Source of the DNA: DATLGB01 sp963740765
GTDB taxonomy: Bacteria > Actinomycetota > Thermoleophilia > Solirubrobacterales > Solirubrobacteraceae
Length of the DNA stretch: 64,000 bases
NCBI GenBank assembly: GCA_963740765.1
Contig: CAVUFN010000016.1
Coordinates: 186,001 to 250,000, forward strand
Direction of reading: 5' to 3'
Shown: one piece after another, positions 41,928 through 50,844 of the stretch
Numbering within the stretch: the stretch's first letter is position 1
Layout of the letters: every line of letters begins with the position of its first letter
Notes under the pieces: generated by a model
Told to the model about the DNA's origin: nothing
What the model saw: only the letters and a program-made list of their open reading frames with translations
Databases searched by the model: none
Program-made: the position numbers and the translations under genes

Positions 41928-42272
41928 ATGGCCAGCTGGGCCGACGTCGTCCGGATCGGCACCCGGTTCCCCGAGGTGACGGAGAGCACCTCATACGGGA
42001 CGCCGTGCCTGAAGGTCAACAAGGCGTTGATGTGCCGGATGAAGGAGGACGAGACGTCGCTGATGGTGCGCGTCGTCGACCTCGAGGACAAGGCCGCGCT
42101 GCTGCGGAGCGACGGCGAGGTCTTCTTCACGACCCCGCACTACGACGGCTACGCGGCGATCCTCGTCCGGCTCGCCGCGATCGACGAGGCGCGGCTCAGT
42201 GAGCTCGTCGAGGACGCCTGGCGGCTGCGCGCGCCGAAGCGCGCGCTCGCCGCCTACGACGACGCGTCCTAG
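41928..42272 (+). CDS. MmcQ/YjbR family protein
   Basis: A 114-residue single-domain protein. The order VVRIGTRFPEVTESTSYGTPCLKVNKALMCRM, then EVFFTTPHYDGYAAILVRL and LVEDAWRLRAPKRALAAYD, is the MmcQ/YjbR pattern. These small proteins have a DNA-binding-like double-wing fold, but function is not established. It is a lone gene; the next one is convergent seven bases away. No strong Shine-Dalgarno is visible. Confidence 0.85.
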   Translation: MASWADVVRIGTRFPEVTESTSYGTPCLKVNKALMCRMKEDETSLMVRVVDLEDKAALLRSDGEVFFTTPHYDGYAAILVRLAAIDEARLSELVEDAWRLRAPKRALAAYDDAS

Positions 42273-42278
42273 CCGGGC

Positions 42279-42629
42279 TCAGGGCGCTGCCTGCTCGCAG
42301 GCCGTCTTCGCCTGGTCGCGCGCCTGGCCCTCGGGCACCGAGTCCTCGACGATCTTGACGCAGACCTCCTTGGCCGCTTTCTGCGCGTCCTCGATGTCGC
42401 CGCTGCCGGCCTTCTCGCAGATCTTCTCGAGATCGGCGACGGTGTCCTTCTTGAGCTGGGGGGCGGACTGAACGGCCTGCTTGCACGAAGCTACCGCGGC
42501 CTCGATGTTGGGGTTGTCGCTCGAGCCTCCGCCGCCTCCCCCGCCGCTACCTCCGCCACCGTCGTCCCCGCCACATCCGGCCAGCGCTGCAGGACCGAGC
42601 GCCAGCACAACCAGCATCTTCCTCAGCAT
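42279..42629 (-). CDS. Small secreted lipoprotein
   Basis: A 116-residue protein with an excellent ribosome-binding site (GGGAGGAAG) before the ATG at 42629. The signal peptide MLRKMLVVLALGPAALAGC ends in lipobox LAGC, then a Gly-rich linker (about residues 20-36). The mature part (EAAVASCKQAVQS...ICEKAGSGDIEDAQKAAKEVC) is helical with four regularly placed Cys. The longer frame upstream belongs to the shadow of the sigma-factor gene. The helical four-Cys composition may help bind a small partner, but no function is known. It follows the ECF42-type gene by about 59 bases on the same strand. Confidence 0.8.
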   Translation of the reverse strand: MLRKMLVVLALGPAALAGCGGDDGGGGSGGGGGGGSSDNPNIEAAVASCKQAVQSAPQLKKDTVADLEKICEKAGSGDIEDAQKAAKEVCVKIVEDSVPEGQARDQAKTACEQAAP

Positions 42630-42688
42630 CGTCTTCCTCCCGGTGTCGGTTGGCATCCGGAGGGTCAACGCCCCGGCTCTGAAAGCGC

Positions 42689-43867
42689 TTACGCATCGGC
42701 GGCGGCCAGATCGCGCAGGCGGCGCTCGAGCAGCCGGTGCTCGGCGCCGTCGGGGGTGAGGGCGAGCGCCCGGGTCAGGGCGTCGCGGGCTTCGCCGGTG
42801 CGGCCGAGCCGGGTCAGCAGCTCGGCGCGGGTGGCGTGCAGGTAGCGGTAGTCGCCCAGCGGGAGCGCGTCCGCGATCGCCAGGCCGGCGGCGGCGTCCC
42901 GCGCATTGGCGACGGCGACGGCGCGGTTGAGCTCGACCACCGGCGAGCCGGTGATCGCCTCCAGGCGGCCGTAGAGGACGGCGATCTGCGCCCAGTCGCG
43001 CGGCGTGTCCGCGTGCAGGGAGGCGATGGCGGCCTGGACGACGTACGGGCCGCCGCCCTTGAGCGCGAGAGCGCGGTCGAGGTCGCGGCGGCCGGTCTCG
43101 ATCAGCGCGCGGTCGTAGTCGGCGGGGTCCTGGTCCTCGAGCAGGACCAACTCGCCCTGCGCGTCTGTGCGCGCGGCGCGGCGGGCGTGGTGCAGGCGCA
43201 TCAGCGCGTGCAGCCCGTGGGCCTCGGGCTCGTCGGGCATCAGCTCGGTGAGCGCCTCGCCGAGGCGGAGCGCTTCCGTCGCGAGCGCCTCGCGGCCGTC
43301 GTAGCCGGCGTTGAAGATCAGGTAGATCGTGGCCGCCGCCGCGTGCAGGCGGTCGGGCAGCAGATGATCGGGCGGGACGCGGAACGGGATGCCGGCGACG
43401 CGGATCTTGCGCTTGGCGCGCACGAGCCGCTGGGCCATCGTCGCCTCCGGGACGAGGAAGGCGGCGGCGATGTCGCCGGTCGTGAGGCCACCGAGCGTGC
43501 GCAGCGTCAGCGCGACCTGGGCCTCCGCGTCGAGGGCCGGGTGGCAGCAGGTGAAGAGCAGCTCGAGGCGCTCGTCGGTGAAGGCCGTGGGCATGGGCGG
43601 CGGCGGGGGTGGTTCGAGTTCCTGGAGCTTCTGCTCGTAGACGCGCTCGCGGCGGATGCGGTCGACCGCGCGGTTGCGGCCGGTCGCGACCAGCCACGCG
43701 GCGGGATGCGCGGGCATCCCGTCGCGCGGCCAGCGCTCCGCGGCGACGGCGAACGCGTCCTGAGCGGCCTCCTCGGCGCGATCGAAGTCGCCGAGGAGGC
43801 CGATGAGGGAAGCCAGGACGCGCCCCCACTCGTCGCGGAAGACCCGCTCGAGGGTGGTGGTCACCAC
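42689..43867 (-). CDS. ECF42-type RNA polymerase sigma factor with C-terminal TPR-like domain
   Basis: A 392-residue sigma factor, double the usual ECF length. Regions 2 and 4 lie in the first 170 residues (WPRDGMPAHPAAWLVATGRNRAVDRIRRE; LTTGDIAAAFLVPEATMAQRLVRAKRKI), and the rest is a long helical, TPR-like tail (ALMRLHHARRAARTD, LYGRLEAITGSPVVELNRAVAVA). This arrangement, with the DGPF-family gene directly upstream, defines the ECF42 group, in which the C-terminal extension is needed for activity. No anti-sigma factor gene is near, as expected. GTG at 43867 or 43864 both fit, the latter giving a GTGA overlap. Confidence 0.9.
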   Translation of the reverse strand: MVTTTLERVFRDEWGRVLASLIGLLGDFDRAEEAAQDAFAVAAERWPRDGMPAHPAAWLVATGRNRAVDRIRRERVYEQKLQELEPPPPPPMPTAFTDERLELLFTCCHPALDAEAQVALTLRTLGGLTTGDIAAAFLVPEATMAQRLVRAKRKIRVAGIPFRVPPDHLLPDRLHAAAATIYLIFNAGYDGREALATEALRLGEALTELMPDEPEAHGLHALMRLHHARRAARTDAQGELVLLEDQDPADYDRALIETGRRDLDRALALKGGGPYVVQAAIASLHADTPRDWAQIAVLYGRLEAITGSPVVELNRAVAVANARDAAAGLAIADALPLGDYRYLHATRAELLTRLGRTGEARDALTRALALTPDGAEHRLLERRLRDLAAADA

Positions 43868-44217
43868 TCCTTGACGGGCCGGATCTCGACGCCGCCGCCA
43901 CGGCTCGCCGCCGGCACCTTCGCGGCGACGGCGATCGCCGCGTCGAGGTCGTCGGCCTCGAGGATGAAGTAGCCGCCGACGGCGTCCTTGATCTCCGCGT
44001 ACGGGCCGTCGGTCGTGAGCGCCTGGCCGCCCTCGACGCGGACGGTCGTGGCCGTGTCGGCCTCCTCCATCCCGTGCCCGGGCGTCAGCCCCGGCGTCTG
44101 GTTGAGCGAGCCGTAGGCGGCGTAGATCTCGCCCTTCTCCTCATCGCTCAGCGCATCCCAGCTCGGCTGCCCCGGGCGGGGGGTCGAGCCCTGGTGGATC
44201 AGCAGCACGTACTTCAT
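43861..44217 (-). CDS. YCII-related DGPF-domain protein
   Basis: A 118-residue protein of the YCII/DGPF family. MKYVLLIHQG opens the ferredoxin-like fold and LTTDGPYAEIKDAVGGYFILEADDLDAAI holds the DGP motif that names the family. DGPF genes travel with ECF42 sigma factors, as here, and are thought to be their main regulated partners, but their biochemical role is unresolved. The gene is upstream of and coupled to the sigma factor. It starts at ATG 44217. Confidence 0.9.
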   Translation of the reverse strand: MKYVLLIHQGSTPRPGQPSWDALSDEEKGEIYAAYGSLNQTPGLTPGHGMEEADTATTVRVEGGQALTTDGPYAEIKDAVGGYFILEADDLDAAIAVAAKVPAASRGGGVEIRPVKEW

Positions 44218-44282
44218 CTCGGCCTCCGATTGTGGTTGGTCTCATGGGTGAGACGAACGGGGAGGGCCGTTCTCGACACCCC

Positions 44283-44453
44283 CTAGTGGCGTTGTGATCC
44301 CGGTGACGCCTCGTCGTCGAGGTCCAGCAGTGCGTCGATGTGCGCCACGATCGCCGCCGATCGCGGCTCGCCCATGGTGAGCAGGAGCTCGCGGCAGGCG
44401 AGCAGGAGCTCGTCGCGCAACTCGAGCGCCTCGGCGAGGTCGTCCTCGTTCAC
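44283..44453 (-). CDS. Short ORF, 56 residues, acidic helical protein
   Basis: A GTG-started ORF too small for most gene calling. The translation MNEDDLAEALELRDELLLAC continues as RELLLTMGEPRSAA and IVAHIDALLDLDDEAS, an acidic, Leu/Glu/Asp-rich, plausible helical protein with one Cys. Its start overlaps the stop of the 21-residue ORF by four bases (GTGA), suggesting translational coupling. There is no family match I can name. It lies after the M28 peptidase gene on the same strand. Alternatively this is chance coding in GC-rich DNA. Confidence 0.4.
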   Translation of the reverse strand: MNEDDLAEALELRDELLLACRELLLTMGEPRSAAIVAHIDALLDLDDEASPGSQRH

Positions 44454-44515
44454 CGGCGTCCGACGGTGGGGCCTTGCGTGTGCACCACGCCGTGCTTACG
44501 GCCGAACGCGAGCAT
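44450..44515 (-). CDS. Very short ORF, 21 residues, coupled to the next
   Basis: ATG at 44515 opens a basic peptide (MLAFGRKHGVVHTQGPTVGRR) and its TGA overlaps the GTG of the following 56-residue ORF. It lies four bases after the M28 peptidase stop. It may be a translational leader, or, with the next ORF, two pieces of one protein. Evidence is only the regular overlap geometry. Confidence 0.25.
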   Translation of the reverse strand: MLAFGRKHGVVHTQGPTVGRR

Positions 44516-44519
44516 CCGG

Positions 44520-45578
44520 TCATTGTGGCGCGCGGACCAGCGCCTCGATCAGGTCGGTCGCCCTGACGATCGTGTCGAAGTGGACGCGGTCCGGCGTGTC
44601 CCGGGGCGTGTGGTAGCCGGGGTAGCTGCCGTCGGGCTGCATGCTGCCGAGGGTGACCTGGCGGTAGCCGGCCCGCAGCGCGACGTTGCCGTCCGTCGGA
44701 ATCCAGAAGCGGACGCCCGCCCGGAGCTCGACCTCCTGGTCCCGCGCGCACGCGCGGAGCGCGTCGACGAGCTCCGGGGTCGCGGGCCGCTGACGCAGCG
44801 CCCCTTCGCCGCTGCGCAGCGCCAGCGTCTCCCAGCCGAGCGAGTCGACGCTGATGAAGCTCGTCGTGCCGGTGTCGAGGCGACCGAAGTGGCGGCGGGC
44901 GAACGCCGTCATGCCCTCCAGCATCGACTCCTCAGAGCCGGTCGAGAGGAGGAGGACGCGGGCGTCGGGCGGGTCGGCCCGGAAGCGCCGCGCGAGCAGG
45001 ACGAGCGCCGCGACACCGGACGCGTCGTCGTTGGCGCCGGGCACCGGCCGGCGCCGGCCGCTGTCGGCGAACAGCGCGGCCGTGACCGCGCTCAGGAACC
45101 GGCCGGCACGCTTGGCTCCGAGCGCGGTCAGCGCGGGGCCGGCGGCGACCAGCGCGAGCGTCGGGACCGGTCCGTCCGGCTGCGCGAGGGCCGGGTGGAA
45201 CATGAGCCCGCCGTGGGCGGCGTCGTGGTGGGCGTGCACGACCCAGGTGCGCGGGCCGTCGCCGATCTCGGCCACGACGTTCGTCGTCTGCCGTTGCGGG
45301 AGCAGCCGGCGCAGGACCCGGCGCGATCCCTCGACGTCCTCGACGACGGCCAGCGCCCCGAGCAGGCCGACCAGGCGGTTGCCCGTGAGCGCGGCGAGCG
45401 CCGGCGGCAACCCGTACGGCCACCAGTGCGTCCCGTGCGCGCGCTCGGTCTCGATGCGGCCGTGGAGCCACTCCGCCACGCGGATGGCCGCCACCCGCTC
45501 GCCCGGCGTGGCCGATCCCCGCTCCGGGATCGCCGCGAGGGCTTCGACCACCCGGCGAGCGTCATCGGCCTCGGACAT
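44520..45578 (-). CDS. M28-family zinc aminopeptidase-like protein
   Basis: About 352 residues from the ATG at 45578, where the protein begins MSEADDARRVV. Metal-ligand motifs of family M28 are visible: VHAHHDAAHGG (His and Asp), GANDDASGVAALV (bridging Asp), TGSEESML (catalytic/ligand Glu), FISVDSLGW (Asp) and YHTPRDTPDRV (His). A hydrophobic stretch LVGLLGALAVVEDV precedes the catalytic part. The predicted activity is removal of N-terminal amino acids; a cytoplasmic location is assumed because no signal peptide is present. It follows the sugar porter by 22 bases, so the two may be co-transcribed. A longer frame to 45626 overlaps the transporter and is less likely. Confidence 0.85.
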   Translation of the reverse strand: MSEADDARRVVEALAAIPERGSATPGERVAAIRVAEWLHGRIETERAHGTHWWPYGLPPALAALTGNRLVGLLGALAVVEDVEGSRRVLRRLLPQRQTTNVVAEIGDGPRTWVVHAHHDAAHGGLMFHPALAQPDGPVPTLALVAAGPALTALGAKRAGRFLSAVTAALFADSGRRRPVPGANDDASGVAALVLLARRFRADPPDARVLLLSTGSEESMLEGMTAFARRHFGRLDTGTTSFISVDSLGWETLALRSGEGALRQRPATPELVDALRACARDQEVELRAGVRFWIPTDGNVALRAGYRQVTLGSMQPDGSYPGYHTPRDTPDRVHFDTIVRATDLIEALVRAPQ

Positions 45579-45600
45579 CCGCAGGCCGGTATAGCCGCTG

Positions 45601-47019
45601 TTACGCCGTCGCCGCTCCGACGTCATCGTCGTGGAGCGCTTCCTCGATCTCCTCCAGCGAGCGCCCCTTGGTCTCCTCCACCTTGGCCAGCACGAACAGC
45701 GTGGCGAACACCCCGACCCCCGCGTAGCCCAGGAACACGGCGCCCGGGCTGAAGGCGTCGATCAGCAGCGGGAAGGTCTGCGACACGGCGAAGTTGGCCA
45801 GCCAGTGCAGCGCGATCGCGACGCCCATCGCCGCGCCGCGCACGTGCAGCGGCAGGATCTCGGGCAGCATCACCCACACGACCGGGCCCCACGTCGCGGC
45901 GAACGACGCGATGAACGTGCCGAGGCAGACCAGGGTGACGATCGCCGCCGGGTCGCTCGCCTGCTTGGGCTCGGACATGATCGTCAGCGACAGCCCCAGC
46001 ACCGTCAGCGACAGGATCATCCCCGCGAGGCCGACGAGCAGCAGGGGCTTGCGACCGACGCGGTCCACCAGCTTGATCGCCACGAGCGTCATGCCCACGT
46101 TGACGACGCCGATGATGATGTTCGCCGTGATCGCGGCCGAGTCGCCGTAGCCGACGTTGGTCAGCGTCGTCGGCGCGTAGTAGATGATCGTGTTGATCCC
46201 GACCAGCTGCTGGAAGACCGCCAGCCCGATCGCGACGGTCAGCGCCGGCCGCATCCAGTCCTGCTTGAGGTCGGCCAGCCCGGCGCCCTGCTGCTCCTCC
46301 GCGTCGACCTTGCGGATCTCCTCGAGCTCGGCGTCGACGTCGTCGAGGTCCATGATCCGCTCGAGCACCGCACGGGCCTCGTCCTCGCGGCCCTTGCGCA
46401 CGAGGAACCGGGGCGTCTCGGGCATGAAGTACATCCCGGCGAACAGCACGATCGACGGGACGACGGCCAGCCCCAGCATCCAGCGCCACTCCTCCGCCGG
46501 CGCGAGGAACGCGTTGACGACGAACGCCAGCAGGATGCCGGAGACGACCATCAGCTGATTGAGCGACCCGATCGCCCCGCGCGACTCCGGCGGCGCGATC
46601 TCGGCCAGGTACAGCGGCACCGTCAGCGCCGCGGTCCCCACCGCGAGGCCGAGGATGAAGCGGAACGCGATCAGGACGCCCGTGTCCGGCGCGACCGCCG
46701 CGCCCAGCGCCCCGACCGTGAAGATCACGGCGGCGATCAGCAGCAGCCGCCGTCGTCCGATCCGGTCGTTCAGCGGCCCCGCCGTCGCGGCGCCGACGAG
46801 CGCGCCCAGCAGCAGCACCGCCACCACCGCGCCCTCCAGGAACGGCGACAGGTCGAAGTCCTTCTTGATGAACAGGATCGCGCCCGAGATGACACCGGTG
46901 TCGTAGCCGAACAGCAGGCCACCCAGTGCCCCGAAGACGAACAGCTTCGGATCGCCCTTCTTGAACGCCTTGCGTGCTCCAGCCATCTCGCGGCTCTTCC
47001 CACTCGTGGCATCCGCCAC
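45601..47019 (-). CDS. MFS sugar porter
   Basis: A 472-residue transporter with 12 predicted membrane segments. FGYDTGVISGAI, NDRIGRRRLLL, PLYLAEIAPPESRGAIGSLNQL, PETPRFLVRKGREDEA and DRVGRKPLLL are the sugar-porter signatures, in order. GINTIIYYAPT is the substrate-binding stretch seen in XylE/AraE/GalP and glucose permeases of actinobacteria. It probably moves a pentose, hexose or polyol with protons. The N-terminus begins with a short hydrophilic segment. It is divergent from the frameshifted HNH gene. Confidence 0.93.
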   Translation of the reverse strand: MADATSGKSREMAGARKAFKKGDPKLFVFGALGGLLFGYDTGVISGAILFIKKDFDLSPFLEGAVVAVLLLGALVGAATAGPLNDRIGRRRLLLIAAVIFTVGALGAAVAPDTGVLIAFRFILGLAVGTAALTVPLYLAEIAPPESRGAIGSLNQLMVVSGILLAFVVNAFLAPAEEWRWMLGLAVVPSIVLFAGMYFMPETPRFLVRKGREDEARAVLERIMDLDDVDAELEEIRKVDAEEQQGAGLADLKQDWMRPALTVAIGLAVFQQLVGINTIIYYAPTTLTNVGYGDSAAITANIIIGVVNVGMTLVAIKLVDRVGRKPLLLVGLAGMILSLTVLGLSLTIMSEPKQASDPAAIVTLVCLGTFIASFAATWGPVVWVMLPEILPLHVRGAAMGVAIALHWLANFAVSQTFPLLIDAFSPGAVFLGYAGVGVFATLFVLAKVEETKGRSLEEIEEALHDDDVGAATA

Positions 47020-47088
47020 ACGCGGCGCGGTGCTGACGATGTGGCTACGCCCTCAACCGGGAGTCAGTTGTGGCCGATCAGGAGGGCG

Positions 47089-47747
47089 ATGGAACGCGAC
47101 CCGTCACCCGAGGAGACGCGGGCGCTTCGACGCAAAGCGCGTCTGGCGACGCTCGATGCACTCGCCGTCCTCGGCGGACGGGCCGACCGGAAGGCGATCA
47201 GACTCGCCTCGACCATGAGCTCGCATGGACCCTCACGAACCTGAAACGCGAGGGCCTGGTCACGAATCCGGCACGCTCGATCTGGGAACTGACGGACGCT
47301 GCCCGCCAGACTCCGCCGACGCTCGCGGCACCGGTCGTCCTAGGTCGGGTCAACGAGCTTCGCGCGATGCCCTATCGGCAGTACCTCCTCACGCCCGAGT
47401 GGCGCGCGACGCGCGGAGCCGCCCTCGTCCGCTTCGGGCATGCGTGTTCGTTGGACGCGAACCACACCGATCGGCTTGAGGTCCACCACCGGACCTACGA
47501 CCGCCTCGGCGAAGAGCGCGCCGACGATGTCATCGTCCTCTGTCATGCCTGCCACCGCCGTCATCACGACCACGTCGGGCGGCCACGGCGACGGGCGCAG
47601 AAGTCAGCGTCCATCGGACCACCGACCTTCCAGGCCGGCGTCGGCTCCGACGAAGCCGCCGGATCACGTCGGTTTGAGTCTCGGCAATCACTGGTCGCGC
47701 GTCTCTTCAGCTGGCGCTCAGGCCGCGACGAGTCGCGCAACTTCTAG
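47089..47747 (+). pseudogene. Frameshifted HNH-endonuclease gene with N-terminal winged-helix part
   Basis: A GGAGGG sits a few bases before an ATG at 47089 that opens ARLATLDALAVLGGRADRKAI, a winged-helix start. The frame ends at 47244. The expected continuation, HELAWTLTNLKREGLVTNPARSIWELTD, reads in a different frame (a -1 shift around 47190-47215) up to the stop at 47747. That frame then gives a short HNH nuclease: YRQYLLTPEWRATRGAALVRFG, LEVHHRTYDRLGEE, CHACHRRHH. No slippery heptamer is visible at the shift, so this is a broken gene or a sequencing error. Its 3' end overlaps the convergent helicase gene by 30 bases. Confidence 0.65.
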
Positions 47748-50700
47748 CAGCGCTTCGGGCATGGGCTCACGCAGCCGCCAAGTGATCTGAATCGGTCGCT
47801 CTCCGCGCGCGTCCTCGAAGTCGACGGGACCCAGCAGCGTGAAGGGCGCCCCTGATCCGTTGGCCAGCGTCGGACTTTCGCGGACGAACAGCAGCACGTT
47901 CGTTCCCGCCCGAACCTGGTTCCGGTACCGCCGGCCGGTCGGGCTGTCCCACGGCGTTGTGCTCTGCGACTCCCAGTGAAAGAGACGCGACGACAGCGCG
48001 TAGTCGCGGTAGCGCGTCGAGGGCGAATAGCGCTTCTCGCTCTTGCGCAGGGTCACGAACAGCACGTCAGTGTCGATGTCATGAAGCGCGCGCACCCCCT
48101 CGCGAGAGGAGGACGGCTTCTCGAACGAGCCATCGCCAAGGGCCAGTAGGGCTTCGGCTCGCGTGTAGCGCGCGTGGACGTGGAGCGGACCGAAGTCGAT
48201 CGGCCGCGTCGCGGTGTCCGCCTCCTCACCAGCAAGCTCGAGAGCTTCGCCGAGTTCGTGTCTAGCGGCTGGATTGGCCCACATCGCTCCGAGCGCGTCT
48301 TCAAGGTGAGTGAAGCCGTGACGAGGCCCGAAAATGCCAACGGCGAGCATGCTCAGGAGCCGACGGTCGCGGCCTGCCAGATGGCTCGGGACGTGTGGGG
48401 CTGAGAGCAATCTGCGGTACGCCGCGACACGATCGGCGTCGTCGATGTGCAGGAGCCGATGGACGGCTCGGAGTATCGCCTCCTCGTGCTCGTTGCCGGT
48501 TGCGGCGGGCAGACCGGCGTCGCGGCGCAGCCGGGTCCACGTCCGATCGCGAGCCTTGTAGAGGTCGTCAAGGCCGCGCTCCGTCTCGGTGAGGAACGTT
48601 CGCAAAGAGACGTCGCCCAGACCACGTAGATCATCGACCAACACCGACCATGTCCCCGCTCCAGCAGCGGCGCGAAGGCTGCCGAGGATGACGTCCCGAC
48701 TCACCCGGTCGAGCGTGATCTCACAGCCCGCCGGAAGGTAGGGAAAGCCCTGTTCGACCTGGTCGACGAGCCGGCCGTTGCGCGGATCGACGAGCGCTCG
48801 CAGCTTTGTATCGAAGCGAAAGCGGCGGTGCTGTTGGCCGATGAGATCGATGACCGTCAGGGTGGCCTTGTTCTGATGCTCTCGCAATCCGCGACCGATC
48901 TGTTGAGTCAGCACCGTGGCGGATTGGGTCGGCCGCAGCAACAGCACCGTGTCTACCGATGGCACGTCAACACCCTCACCGAGGACGTCCACGCTGAAGA
49001 CACAGCGCAGATCGCCACGCTCGAGCGCTCTGAGCGCTTGGTCGCGTTCGGCGCTGTCTGTGTCGCCCCAGAGCGCAGCGCTCGGAACGCCGCGATCGGA
49101 GAAGGCCCGGGCCATGTACTTGGCGTGGTCGATGGAGACGCAGAACCCGAGAGCGCGCATCTGGTTGGTGTCGAGCAAGATGCGGTCCAGCGCCCGCAGA
49201 AGACGGATGACGCGGGCGTCGTCGCCGGTCATGAGGACGCGCTCGAGGTCCTCGGTTCGGTAGCCGCCACGCCGCCATTCGAGGGTCGACAGGTCGATGT
49301 CGTCGTGGACGCCGAAGTACTGAAACGGCGCAAGGTGGCCATCGTCGATGGCCTCCCACAATCGAAGCTCGACTGCAGTCCTACTCCCGAACCAGCGTGT
49401 GATGTCCTCGCCGTCCATGCGTTCCGGGGTGGCCGTCAGACCAAGCAGCTCCGTCGGCTCCAGATGCTCGAGTAGCGCCCGGTAGCTCGGAGCCGCGGCA
49501 TGGTGCACTTCATCGATCACAACGACGGCGTACGTCGAGGGGTCCAGAGCCTCGACCGCGCCGTTCTTCAGCGACTGCACCATGGCGAAGACGTGTCTGC
49601 CCAGCAGGGGCTGCTCTCCGTCTCCGAGAATCTCGCCGAAGTCGGGGTCCTTGAGGACGGTGGCGAAGGTCGCGCGGCTCTGGTCGAGGATGCGACGCCG
49701 GTGCGCGACGAACAGCAGGCTCGGCCTCCGTCCGAGTTGTTCGCTGAGCCTCCTGTAGTCGAGCGCGGCCATGACCGTCTTGCCGGTGCCCGTGGCAGCT
49801 ACGAGCAGATTCCGATGGCGGTCGTGGCGATCGCGTTGAGCCTGAAGCTGCTCCAGCATGCGCGCCTGATGCGGTTTTGGTGTGACGTCGAAGGCGACGA
49901 AACCGCCACCGAGATTGCGCCGCTTCTCCCGGCGCTGACTGTCAAGGGACTCGCGAAGGCGGCGGCCATCGCTCTCGGGATCGAAGCGTTCAAACACCTC
50001 GTTGGCCCAGTAGGTCTCGAACATCGCGCGCATCCGCTGCACCAGTCCCGCGTTGGTCGCCTCACTGAGGCGGACGTTCCACTCCATGCCTTGATGGAGG
50101 GCGGCGTAGGAGATGTTCGACGAGCCGAGGAACGCGGTGGTCAACCCGCCCGGCCGATGGATGACCCATGCCTTGGCGTGCAACTTGGTCCGGTCGGCTT
50201 CGTAGTCGACGCGGACCTGCGCCCCCGCCTTCACGAGTTCTTCCAAGGCCTTTGGTTCAGTCGCACTCATGTAGGTGGTCGTAATGACGCGAACGGAGCC
50301 ACCGCGTTCCGTGACCCGAGCGATCTCGTCGATCAATGTCCGTACGCCCGTCCATCGCACGAAACTCACGAGGAAGTCGACGCTCTCGGCACTTGGCAAC
50401 TCGCTGCGGATCTGCTGGCCAATGGCCGGCTGCGCGTGGCCGTTCACCAGCAGCTCGTTCGCTGAGAGGTCGAGCATTGGACGAGGAGGGAGGATCGGAG
50501 CCCCGAGGCCTCCAGCAGGCCGCCGGACTCCGGTGAGCAGCGCCGGCGGCAGACGAATCAGGTCCTCGTCACTCAGGGCCGCAACGATCTCGTTGACCGC
50601 ACGTGCCTGCGCCTCCGCGGTCGCCCCCGAACCGCTGAGGGCTTCGAGCATCCGCCTGACCACTGATCCCGCATGCCGGGCGAACCGCTCGGGCGCGTCC

Positions 50701-50810
50701 GCCGCCTCGAGATCCTCCATCTCGACGAGTTCGTCGCCCAGCCGCGCCAGCGCTTCCCCCGCCGTCGCCGTGATCAGCTCATCCCGCAGCCCCGGATTCA
50801 GGTCAGTCAC
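47718..50810 (-). CDS. PLD-like / superfamily-2 helicase / DUF3427 protein
   Basis: A 1030-residue protein of three parts. A phospholipase-D-like domain (about 110-260) has KLHAKAWVIHR and GSSNISYAAL. The helicase core has Walker A AATGTGKTVMA (about 345), DEVHHAAAPS, GLTATPERMDG and QQIGRGLREHQ. The C-terminal third includes the DUF3427 type region. Such PLD-helicase-DUF3427 proteins occur in restriction-like and anti-phage gene sets. The second PLD half-site is not evident, so nuclease action is uncertain. Adjacent to it is an HNH nuclease gene, now frameshifted. The gene starts at ATG 50810 near the edge of the SDR gene. Confidence 0.88.
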   Translation of the reverse strand: MTDLNPGLRDELITATAGEALARLGDELVEMEDLEAADAPERFARHAGSVVRRMLEALSGSGATAEAQARAVNEIVAALSDEDLIRLPPALLTGVRRPAGGLGAPILPPRPMLDLSANELLVNGHAQPAIGQQIRSELPSAESVDFLVSFVRWTGVRTLIDEIARVTERGGSVRVITTTYMSATEPKALEELVKAGAQVRVDYEADRTKLHAKAWVIHRPGGLTTAFLGSSNISYAALHQGMEWNVRLSEATNAGLVQRMRAMFETYWANEVFERFDPESDGRRLRESLDSQRREKRRNLGGGFVAFDVTPKPHQARMLEQLQAQRDRHDRHRNLLVAATGTGKTVMAALDYRRLSEQLGRRPSLLFVAHRRRILDQSRATFATVLKDPDFGEILGDGEQPLLGRHVFAMVQSLKNGAVEALDPSTYAVVVIDEVHHAAAPSYRALLEHLEPTELLGLTATPERMDGEDITRWFGSRTAVELRLWEAIDDGHLAPFQYFGVHDDIDLSTLEWRRGGYRTEDLERVLMTGDDARVIRLLRALDRILLDTNQMRALGFCVSIDHAKYMARAFSDRGVPSAALWGDTDSAERDQALRALERGDLRCVFSVDVLGEGVDVPSVDTVLLLRPTQSATVLTQQIGRGLREHQNKATLTVIDLIGQQHRRFRFDTKLRALVDPRNGRLVDQVEQGFPYLPAGCEITLDRVSRDVILGSLRAAAGAGTWSVLVDDLRGLGDVSLRTFLTETERGLDDLYKARDRTWTRLRRDAGLPAATGNEHEEAILRAVHRLLHIDDADRVAAYRRLLSAPHVPSHLAGRDRRLLSMLAVGIFGPRHGFTHLEDALGAMWANPAARHELGEALELAGEEADTATRPIDFGPLHVHARYTRAEALLALGDGSFEKPSSSREGVRALHDIDTDVLFVTLRKSEKRYSPSTRYRDYALSSRLFHWESQSTTPWDSPTGRRYRNQVRAGTNVLLFVRESPTLANGSGAPFTLLGPVDFEDARGERPIQITWRLREPMPEALLEVARLVAA

Positions 50811-50844
50811 GAATGCGCAACTTACCGAGCGGCGCGTGACTCGC

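Noticed and set aside
47089..47747. Programmed -1 frameshift in the HNH gene
   Set aside because: No slippery heptamer or downstream structure is evident at the shift, so a mutation or sequencing error is the simpler reading.
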